From: Pedobacter mucosus
Lineage (GTDB): Bacteria > Bacteroidota > Bacteroidia > Sphingobacteriales > Sphingobacteriaceae
Reading direction: 5' to 3'
Length of the DNA: 64,000 nt
Assembly (NCBI RefSeq): GCF_022200785.1
Contig: NZ_CP087585.1
Location: forward strand, 3,038,001-3,102,000
In this document: piece after piece, positions 57,660-64,000 of the stretch
Position numbering within the stretch: position 1 is the stretch's first letter
Layout: the number at the start of each line of letters is the position of its first letter
Program-made: the position numbers and the translations under genes
The notes under the pieces: model-generated
The model's input: only the letters and a program-made list of their open reading frames with translations
The model's database searches: none
What the model was told of the DNA's origin: nothing

Positions 57660-59090
57660 TTAACCTTGAGGAACAAATTCAAATGCTAACGCGGGCGAGG
57701 GTAACATTTTAGCTGGCAATTGGAGTGTGATTTCACCATTTACATTTCGCCATTTTACTTTTTGCCCTGTTGAAATAAGAATAATATCTGTACCTTTTTT
57801 AGGAACATTTCCCTTCCAGCTAATAGCAGTAGGTAAACCTTCTTTAGCATCTAAACAGTTAATAGCGAAAAGTTTTTCTCCGTTTTTAGGTTGTGTAAAC
57901 CAAGTACTACCGCTGTTATAATTTTCAGTTGTGCGTGTGCTATATATTGCTTTTGCGTTTGCTGAAGTCCATTTTCCTATATCGGCAAGCTTCGTAATTA
58001 CCTCTTCGGGTAGAGTCCCATCTGGTTTTGGACCAACCCCTAAAAGTAAACTTCCACCTTTGGCAACAATTTCAACTAACTTATGAATAACTTCTGATGC
58101 CGGCTTGTATTTATCATTTGAAACAAAGCCCCAAGCTCCACCTAAAGTCATGCAACTTTCCCAGGGATAAGCCAACTGTTTTTCTGGTACTTTTTGTTCG
58201 GGTGTTTGGTAGTTTTCATATTCACCATGAACGGTTCGATCGACCATAATTAATCCGGGTTGTGCCTTTCTAGCCATTTGTGCTATTCTTGGCATGTCAA
58301 TATCCTGGCTCCATTTAGGAATATTTGCTCCCCATGATAAAACTTCAGCATTTACTGTTTCTAAAGGGCGAACCCATCCTCCATCTAGCCACAAAATATC
58401 TACACTTCCATAATTTTGCATCAATTCTTTAATTTGATTGAAAGTAAAATCTTTGAATTTATTCCATCGCCATGGATACTTTCTTATATCATAATTATTA
58501 TTTCTATCTGGCGTTGCATATTTTTGCCACCAGTAATATTGAGAATGCCAATCAGGTTTTGAAAAATAAGCGCCAATCATAAAGCCCTCTTTTCTAAAAG
58601 CATCGAAGACATATTTAGCAACATCAGCCTTCGGATTATTTGCAAAAGGCCCTTTTGCAATACTAAAATCAGATTGTTGAGTATCAAACATCGCAAAACC
58701 ATCGTGATGTTTGGTGGTAAAAACCAAGTATTTCATACCTGCACTTTTCCCAGCTTTCGCCCACTGATCTGGATTAAATTTTGTAGGATTAAATTGCTTG
58801 CTGATATCCCAATACCCTTTTTTATAATCCTCGTAAGAAACTGTAGTATCTCTTTCTATCCAATCTTCGGAACAAATAGACCACGATTCGATGATGCCCG
58901 GAACTGCATATAAACCCCAGTGGATAATCATTCCAAATTTTTTATCCTGCCAGTTATCTAATTTTTCATTAACTAATTGGTCGGATGGTGCTTCATAATG
59001 AGCAGATTGAGGCATAATATCATTTTGTTGTGCAAAACCACTTACTCCAATAATGTTTAAGCAGCAACAGATCAAAATTTTAATTCTCAT
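57660..59090 (-). CDS. glycoside hydrolase family 29 alpha-L-fucosidase, secreted
   Basis: 476 residues from the ATG at 59090, which gives a clean signal peptide (MRIKILICCCLNIIGVSGFAQ, about 21 residues, quoted in part: LNIIGVSGFAQ); an ATG at 59126 would add 12 hydrophobic residues in front. The barrel has KFGMIIHWGLYAVPG near 45, TTKHHDGFAMFDT near 120 and the nucleophile aspartate in SVDILWLDGGW near 231. GH29 enzymes release alpha-linked L-fucose. It is upstream of the GH3 gene on the same strand; together they could trim fucosylated glycans, but no SusC/SusD pair is adjacent. Confidence 0.92.
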   Translation of the reverse strand: MRIKILICCCLNIIGVSGFAQQNDIMPQSAHYEAPSDQLVNEKLDNWQDKKFGMIIHWGLYAVPGIIESWSICSEDWIERDTTVSYEDYKKGYWDISKQFNPTKFNPDQWAKAGKSAGMKYLVFTTKHHDGFAMFDTQQSDFSIAKGPFANNPKADVAKYVFDAFRKEGFMIGAYFSKPDWHSQYYWWQKYATPDRNNNYDIRKYPWRWNKFKDFTFNQIKELMQNYGSVDILWLDGGWVRPLETVNAEVLSWGANIPKWSQDIDMPRIAQMARKAQPGLIMVDRTVHGEYENYQTPEQKVPEKQLAYPWESCMTLGGAWGFVSNDKYKPASEVIHKLVEIVAKGGSLLLGVGPKPDGTLPEEVITKLADIGKWTSANAKAIYSTRTTENYNSGSTWFTQPKNGEKLFAINCLDAKEGLPTAISWKGNVPKKGTDIILISTGQKVKWRNVNGEITLQLPAKMLPSPALAFEFVPQG

Positions 59091-59195
59091 AAACAATAAT
59101 AATAAAAATCCCGGGCAATAAAACATGACCAGGATAAGCTAATGATTTCAGGAATCATTAAAGTATTAAGATTTTTTTTCACCATTAAGGTAATT

Positions 59196-59232
59196 AAAAT
59201 AAAAAAGAGGCTTAATTTAATTTAAGCCTCTT
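59196..59232 (-). terminator. terminator of the parA-parB-dapB-lepB operon
   Basis: On the minus strand AAGAGGCTTAA pairs with TTAAGCCTCTT and is followed by TTTTATTTT. It lies just past the lepB stop codon. Confidence 0.8.
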
Positions 59233-59252
59233 GTTATCCTATAAAATAGTGA

Positions 59253-60446
59253 TTAATGAATACCACTAAACAGCCTACTCCATCGTATTTTATGTAAAAA
59301 AGATGCATCGCTATCAAAGCTCATCCATATAAAAAGCGCCTTGCCAACAATGTGATCTTCTGGCACAAAACCCCAATAACGAGAATCGGCAGAGTTATGC
59401 CGATTATCACCCATCATCCAATAATAATTCATTTTGAAGGTATAAGAAGTGGCTAACTTATCATTAATGTACCAATCATTGCCTTTCTTCTCTACCTTAT
59501 TTCCTTCATAAGTTCTAATCGCTCTATAATAAATAGGCATGTTATTACTATCGATCTGAACCGTCCAGCCTTTTGCAGGAATTTTAATCGGACCAAGATT
59601 ATCTAAATTCCAAACACGCTTAGGATCATGAGGAAAAATTCCTGTTTCACGCTCCGTAAGCGGATTTGGACTTAAAGTAACCGACTTAACGAAATCAAGG
59701 GCTTTAAGTTTTTCAACAATTTCCGGAGATGCATTAGTTAGGTAAGTATTAGGACCATATTGTTGCATCTCACCCGTTTTAAGTCCTAAATCTTCAATAA
59801 CAGACATGTTAATATCCAAGGTTTTAAACTCAATGCGATAAGGCATCATTCCTGTATTTTTTAATGGCTCTATTTTCCCATTAACGCTCACCACACCATC
59901 TTTTACTGAAATTACATCACCTGCAATACCAATGCAGCGTTTAATATAATTTTCTCTTTTATCTACTGGCCTGTCGATAATAGTATATTGACTTCGAACC
60001 ATTTCCCTGCTCGAATTACGAACCATATTGTAGTAGCTATCTGCTTGATTTTCTACCGCAACCGTATCACCCTCTGGGAAATTGAAAACGACAACATCGT
60101 TTCTTTTGATATCAGATAAGCCTGGTAAACGGTGATATTTCCATTGAACGCCATCCCAATAAGCTTTGGTTGATGTCGTTAATGGCATTGTATGATGTGC
60201 GAAAGGAAAAGCAATTGGCGTCATCGGGATACGGGCACCATAATTCACTTTACTTACGAAAAGAAAATCACCAATTAATAATGAGCGCTCCATCGATCCT
60301 GAAGGAATTGTATAAGCTTCGATAAAAAAAACACGAATAATTGTTGCCGCTACAACTGCAAAAACAATAGCATCTACCCATTCACGGGCTTTAGTTTTCT
60401 TTTTCTTTGGGGCATCAGTTTTTTTCTGCCAGAATTTATAATTCAT
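59253..60446 (-). CDS. lepB: signal peptidase I, large Bacteroidota form
   Basis: 397 residues. One membrane anchor at about 24-44 precedes the catalytic Ser51 in TIPSGSMERSL; the general base is Lys169 in RENYIKRCIGIAGD. Box E GDNRHNSADSRYWGFVPEDH follows near 343. The long insert between the catalytic Lys and box E is usual in this phylum. It removes signal peptides from exported proteins at the inner membrane. It is the last gene of the parA-parB-DUF5683-dapB-lepB run, with a 125-base spacer after dapB. Confidence 0.94.
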   Translation of the reverse strand: MNYKFWQKKTDAPKKKKTKAREWVDAIVFAVVAATIIRVFFIEAYTIPSGSMERSLLIGDFLFVSKVNYGARIPMTPIAFPFAHHTMPLTTSTKAYWDGVQWKYHRLPGLSDIKRNDVVVFNFPEGDTVAVENQADSYYNMVRNSSREMVRSQYTIIDRPVDKRENYIKRCIGIAGDVISVKDGVVSVNGKIEPLKNTGMMPYRIEFKTLDINMSVIEDLGLKTGEMQQYGPNTYLTNASPEIVEKLKALDFVKSVTLSPNPLTERETGIFPHDPKRVWNLDNLGPIKIPAKGWTVQIDSNNMPIYYRAIRTYEGNKVEKKGNDWYINDKLATSYTFKMNYYWMMGDNRHNSADSRYWGFVPEDHIVGKALFIWMSFDSDASFLHKIRWSRLFSGIH

Positions 60447-60571
60447 ATTTTTGTTTAGTTAAGAGCCTCACCCTAGCCCTCTTCAAAGGAAAGGGAGCTC
60501 AAAGCGTTAATATCTCTTTTATTATTATGTCTTTAATCTTTATTCTTTGCTCTTTTATCTTTAATCTTTAA

Positions 60572-61306
60572 CTACTCAAATATATCAGTAATACTAAAAA
60601 ATCCTTTTTTATCTTCAAGCCATTCAGCTGCTACAACAGCGCCTAACGCAAAACCCGCTCTACTATGAGCAGTATGTTTTATTTCAATTTCATCAACTTC
60701 ACTACTATAAATTACGGTATGTGTACCAGGTATATTTTCTATTCGATGAGATTCGATTAAAAGCTGTTCTGGTTTTGCGAAAACGTCTACATTCGTACCA
60801 ACAACTTCATTCAGCCACTCACTTTTTCGTTCAATGTTATCTACTATACCTTCGGCAATTGTTATAGCGGTCCCGCTTGGTGCATCAAGTTTTTGTGTAT
60901 GATGAATTTCTTCAACCTGAACATCATAAGCCGGATAGTTATTCATCAGCTTTGCTAAAGCTTGATTTATTTTGAAAAATAAATTTACGCCAATACTGAA
61001 GTTAGACCCATAAAGCAGTGTATTGTTACTACTATCACAATCATTTTTAACTTCTTGTAATTTTCCATACCAGCCAGTTGTACCTACAACTATTGGCACA
61101 TTGGCATCAAAGCAAGCATTTATATTTTGCAAAACAGAATCAGGTGTACTGAAATCAATAGCAACATCGGCAGCTTTTAAATTCTGACGGGTTAAGTCTT
61201 CCTGATTATCAATTGATATTGTTAAAACGATTTCATGTCCGCGTTCTAAAGCAAATTTTTCAATAATTTGCCCCATTTTACCATAGCCTAAAAGCGCAAT
61301 TTTCAT
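60572..61306 (-). CDS. dapB: 4-hydroxy-tetrahydrodipicolinate reductase
   Basis: 244 residues. The NAD(P)-binding motif GYGKMGQ is at about 7-13, VGTTGW near 77 and the catalytic HHTQKLDAPSGTA near 135-147. It carries out the second step of the diaminopimelate pathway, supplying lysine and cell-wall precursors. It lies ten bases after the DUF5683 gene and is cotranscribed with it. Confidence 0.95.
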   Translation of the reverse strand: MKIALLGYGKMGQIIEKFALERGHEIVLTISIDNQEDLTRQNLKAADVAIDFSTPDSVLQNINACFDANVPIVVGTTGWYGKLQEVKNDCDSSNNTLLYGSNFSIGVNLFFKINQALAKLMNNYPAYDVQVEEIHHTQKLDAPSGTAITIAEGIVDNIERKSEWLNEVVGTNVDVFAKPEQLLIESHRIENIPGTHTVIYSSEVDEIEIKHTAHSRAGFALGAVVAAEWLEDKKGFFSITDIFE

Positions 61307-61316
61307 TTTTATTATT

Positions 61317-62024
61317 TTAAAATGTTAGTGAAAGCTTTATTGCAGGGCTTGCATTAAAACCGTATACTGTATTTGTGTTAATCATCGAAGGCATTATTTT
61401 AAAGGATAGTTTATCATCTATATTAAAAAAATGCAATCGGGCAGCTACATAAGCATCAACAACATTGGCGCCATATAATAATACGTAAGAGAAGATAACA
61501 ATTTGTTTATTTCTGCGATAAGTATCTTTAGCAGTGGTAATTCCGGCTGTTGAATAAGTGGCGTAAGGGCTATTTGGATCGATTTTTCCTGTAAGTGTGC
61601 GATCTTGTAGCTCTTTTAAAAAAAGATTATAGTTTTTACTGCTCTCGATATATGATAACGTTAACGCACCAAAACCTCCATAAATAGCCGCAATTTTACC
61701 AATGGTGTATATTTTTTGAGCCGTTTGATTTTTACCTGCACGGGTTCCATAACCATCATTTAACAGATGAATATTATAAATCTGCCCCAAACCTGGAAAG
61801 ATAAATGATCGCATAACTGCTTTTCTAGCAGCTACCTTACCTGGATTAACGTATCTGGCTTTCGCAGAATCGCGACTAGTCATTACTTTTGGTGCAGGTT
61901 TTACCTCCTGATTTTTAAGCGTATCAGGTTTCCTAAATACAGTATCTCTAACTTGGCCAGCAACTTGATTTACTGCAAAAAAAACAAACAAAACAATTAA
62001 AAATAAGAATGATTTTGTTTGCAT
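61317..62024 (-). CDS. DUF5683 family secreted/membrane protein
   Basis: 235 residues from the ATG at 62024 (an in-frame TTG lies six bases upstream). The signal peptide ends near VNQVAGQ. After a Pro/Lys/Arg-rich linker, the domain has KAVMRSFIFPGLGQIYN, typical of DUF5683, with two further hydrophobic helices (about 95-115 and 155-172). The function is unknown. Its ATG shares one base with the parB stop codon (TAATG), so translation is probably coupled to parB. Confidence 0.88.
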   Translation of the reverse strand: MQTKSFLFLIVLFVFFAVNQVAGQVRDTVFRKPDTLKNQEVKPAPKVMTSRDSAKARYVNPGKVAARKAVMRSFIFPGLGQIYNIHLLNDGYGTRAGKNQTAQKIYTIGKIAAIYGGFGALTLSYIESSKNYNLFLKELQDRTLTGKIDPNSPYATYSTAGITTAKDTYRRNKQIVIFSYVLLYGANVVDAYVAARLHFFNIDDKLSFKIMPSMINTNTVYGFNASPAIKLSLTF

Positions 62025-62932
62025 TACCAATCTAATAATTCTAAAATTCTGTTCAGATCATCATCACTCATAAATGGAATTTCTATTGCTCCTTTACCAT
62101 CCTGACTAACTTTCAACTTTACACGGGTGGCAAATTTGGAAGCTAAATCATCTTGTAGTTTTTGATATTGAAAAGAAACCCCTTTTGTTTTAGGTTTATC
62201 TTCACTTTTTAGAGGAGCATGTTGTAAGTTGCGAACCAATTCTTCTACCTTACGCACAGATAAACCTTTATCTAATATTTCTTGGTGTATAAACAATTGT
62301 TTATCAACTCCATCAACATTAATTAACGCCCGGGCATGACCCATAGAAATTCTTTGATCGCGAATAGACGCCTGAATTGCTGGTGGAAGTTTTAGTAAGC
62401 GTAGATAATTGGTAACTGTTGTACGGTTTTTACCTACACGTTCACCTAGTTGTTCTTGTTTTAAACCTACTTCTTCAATCATCCTTTGGAAACTTAAGGC
62501 AACTTCAATGGCGTTTAAGTTTTCTCGCTGAATGTTTTCTATCAATGCCATTTCCAACATCTGCTGGTCGTTTGCACTGCGGATATATGCCGGAATTTGA
62601 GTTAAACCAGCTAGTTTTGATGCTCTAAATCTACGCTCACCAGAAATAAGTTGATACTTATTAGCCCCAATTTTTCGTACAGTAATGGGTTGAATCAATC
62701 CTTGTAATTTTATAGAATCAGCCAATTCATTTAGGGTAACCTGATCAAATTCTGTTCGTGGCTGAAATGGATTCGTTTCAACTTCGGATAAGCTTACATG
62801 ACTAATATTACCAATTTGTTCGGTTTCACTTAAATGATTTACACTTTGCCTCGGTGGATGAGTAGAATCGCTATCATCTAAAAGCGCACTTAATCCTCTT
62901 CCTAAACCTGTTTTTCGCTGAAAAGATGTCAT
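62024..62932 (-). CDS. parB: chromosome-partitioning protein ParB
   Basis: 302 residues. The N-terminus KTGLGRGLSALL contains the short segment that stimulates ParA. ParB boxes follow: NPFQPRTEFD near 54, GERRFRASKLAG at 98-109 (the CTP/parS-binding core) and a helix-turn-helix near 150-190 (LKQEQLGERVGKNRTTVTNY). The C-terminal dimerisation domain ends the protein. It binds parS sites near the origin; no parS palindrome was seen in this window. It overlaps the DUF5683 start and follows parA by eight bases. Confidence 0.95.
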   Translation of the reverse strand: MTSFQRKTGLGRGLSALLDDSDSTHPPRQSVNHLSETEQIGNISHVSLSEVETNPFQPRTEFDQVTLNELADSIKLQGLIQPITVRKIGANKYQLISGERRFRASKLAGLTQIPAYIRSANDQQMLEMALIENIQRENLNAIEVALSFQRMIEEVGLKQEQLGERVGKNRTTVTNYLRLLKLPPAIQASIRDQRISMGHARALINVDGVDKQLFIHQEILDKGLSVRKVEELVRNLQHAPLKSEDKPKTKGVSFQYQKLQDDLASKFATRVKLKVSQDGKGAIEIPFMSDDDLNRILELLDW

Positions 62933-62940
62933 CTATCGAT

Positions 62941-63744
62941 TTATAAAGTTGCTGTACCTATATTTTCTTCTTCCTTTAACAAGCCGTTTTTCTTAATAAT
63001 TTCGCGGGCAAGGTTAAGGTAATTAATTGCGCCTTTACAATTTGCATCATGCATAATTACGGAGATACCATAACTTGGCGCCTCACTTAAACGTGTGTTA
63101 CGCTGAATAATGGTATCAAAAACCAATTCATGAAAGTGTGTTCTCACCTCTTCGACAACCTGATTTGATAAACGTAAACGCACATCGTACATGGTTAGTA
63201 AGATGCCTTCAATCTCTAATTCAGGATTTAAACGATTTTGTACAATTTTAATTGTATTCAATAGCTTACCTAAACCTTCCAAAGCAAAATACTCACACTG
63301 TACAGGAATAATAACTGAATCTGCAGCTGTTAAAGCATTTATAGTAATCAAGCCCAATGATGGAGAACAATCAATAATGATAAAATCATACTGATCTTTA
63401 ATTTTCTCCAAAACCGCTTTCATTTTATATTCACGATTATTTAAGTTAATCATCTCAATTTCAGCTCCTACCAAATCAATATGTGCAGGTAATAAATCAA
63501 GATTTGGCGTATCCGTCTTTTGAATGGCTTGTAAAGGATCAATATCGTTTATGATACATTCGTATATACTATCTTTAATATTACGGGGATCAAAACCAAT
63601 GCCTGAAGTTGAATTGGCCTGAGGATCAGCATCTACTAATAAAGTTTTAAATTCTAATACGGCTAAACTCGCAGCCAGGTTTATAGATGAGGTTGTTTTA
63701 CCAACACCACCTTTTTGATTTGCTAATGCAATTATTTTGCTCAT
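62941..63744 (-). CDS. parA: chromosome-partitioning ATPase ParA (Soj)
   Basis: 267 residues. The deviant Walker A motif KGGVGKTTS is at 10-18, VDADPQANSTSGIG at about 38-51 and Walker B FIIIDCSPSLG near 121-131. It is the chromosomal ParA/Soj type without an N-terminal helix-turn-helix. It moves ParB-bound origins. It opens the parA-parB-DUF5683-dapB-lepB run. Confidence 0.95.
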   Translation of the reverse strand: MSKIIALANQKGGVGKTTSSINLAASLAVLEFKTLLVDADPQANSTSGIGFDPRNIKDSIYECIINDIDPLQAIQKTDTPNLDLLPAHIDLVGAEIEMINLNNREYKMKAVLEKIKDQYDFIIIDCSPSLGLITINALTAADSVIIPVQCEYFALEGLGKLLNTIKIVQNRLNPELEIEGILLTMYDVRLRLSNQVVEEVRTHFHELVFDTIIQRNTRLSEAPSYGISVIMHDANCKGAINYLNLAREIIKKNGLLKEEENIGTATL

Positions 63745-63924
63745 CTATCTATCCGTAATTTACTTAACGTTTATTTGGGCACTATTTATGATGCGTTTTT
63801 ATCAGCAAAAAGTTCTATTTTTGCGTTGTTTACGCCCTTTTTCCTAATCAGCTAAGATACAAACTATATGGTAATTTTAGCAATAAGGGCATTCGGGTTT
63901 TGAACATGTTATTAACAATTATAC

Positions 63925-64000
63925 ATGATTACAATAATAGCTGCCACCAATAGACCCAATAGCAACACGCTTAAAGTTGCCAAATATTATCAACACCAAC
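63925..64000 (+). CDS. NAD(P)H-dependent FMN-reductase-like protein, 5' end only
   Basis: The ATG at 63925 opens a frame of 25 codons that runs off the window. MITIIAATNRPNSNTLKVA fits the first strand and the FMN phosphate-binding loop of flavodoxin-like NADPH-dependent FMN reductases. It is divergent from parA; a TATTTTTGC promoter box on the plus strand (about 63813-63822) could drive it. With so few residues the call is tentative. Confidence 0.6.
   Translation, partial: MITIIAATNRPNSNTLKVAKYYQHQ

Noticed and set aside
62024..64000. parS site near parAB.
   Set aside because: I looked for a GTTTCACGTGAAAC-like palindrome and saw none in the window.

Overview
The window is chromosomal DNA of a Bacteroidota bacterium, most likely a Sphingobacteriaceae member close to Pedobacter. 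The signs are low G+C, few Shine-Dalgarno sequences, promoters with a TAnnTTTG-type -7 box, an ECF sigma/FecR/SusC/SusD regulon, several DUF families typical of the phylum, atpD-atpC separated from the other ATP synthase genes, the lineage-typical parA-parB-DUF5683-dapB-lepB operon, and many short interspersed hairpin repeats. It looks like core chromosome; no phage, plasmid or insertion sequence was seen.

Layout. 1-9.6 kb (minus strand): a partial sodium:solute symporter, a 34-residue membrane peptide and a PIG-L deacetylase joined by overlapping stop/start codons; a decayed toxin-antitoxin pair; a thioesterase; a GH97 glycosidase; a DUF2130 protein; OsmC. 10-16.6 kb: YtxH and YdcF proteins, obg, adk, tRNA-Arg(ACG), a peroxiredoxin, an RmlD-like reductase, atpD and atpC. 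16.6-34.8 kb (plus strand): a complete branched-chain amino acid cluster, ilvE-ilvD-ilvB-ilvN-ilvC-leuC-leuD-leuB-leuA-ilvA, interrupted by an ORF6N gene, a DinB-like gene, a monooxygenase-like gene, a methyltransferase and a ModF-like ABC ATPase. It is preceded by an Ile/Val/Leu-rich leader peptide and an attenuator. 34.8-35.9 kb: a DUF4230 protein and a small lipoprotein.

35.9-45.9 kb (minus strand): one regulon transcribed as ECF sigma, FecR anti-sigma, STN-containing SusC, SusD, a lipoprotein cyanophycinase, a secreted isoaspartyl peptidase/asparaginase and an ABC ATPase. I read it as a cyanophycin (or beta-aspartyl peptide) utilisation locus built like a polysaccharide utilisation locus. 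46-54.9 kb: an ABC exporter with a (TTATGGG)10 array directly upstream of its start, truA, a DUF4293 protein, a DEAD-box helicase, bshC and an Ldh-family oxidoreductase. 54.9-59.1 kb: secreted GH3 and GH29 glycosidases. 59.2-63.7 kb: lepB, dapB, a DUF5683 protein, parB and parA. The window ends in the first 25 codons of an NAD(P)H-dependent FMN-reductase-like gene.

The two strongest systems are the leader-peptide attenuator, which would link translation of Ile/Val/Leu codons to transcription of the Ile/Val/Leu pathway, and the cyanophycin locus, where surface capture, depolymerisation to beta-Asp-Arg and dipeptide cleavage are all encoded behind one trans-envelope regulatory pair.
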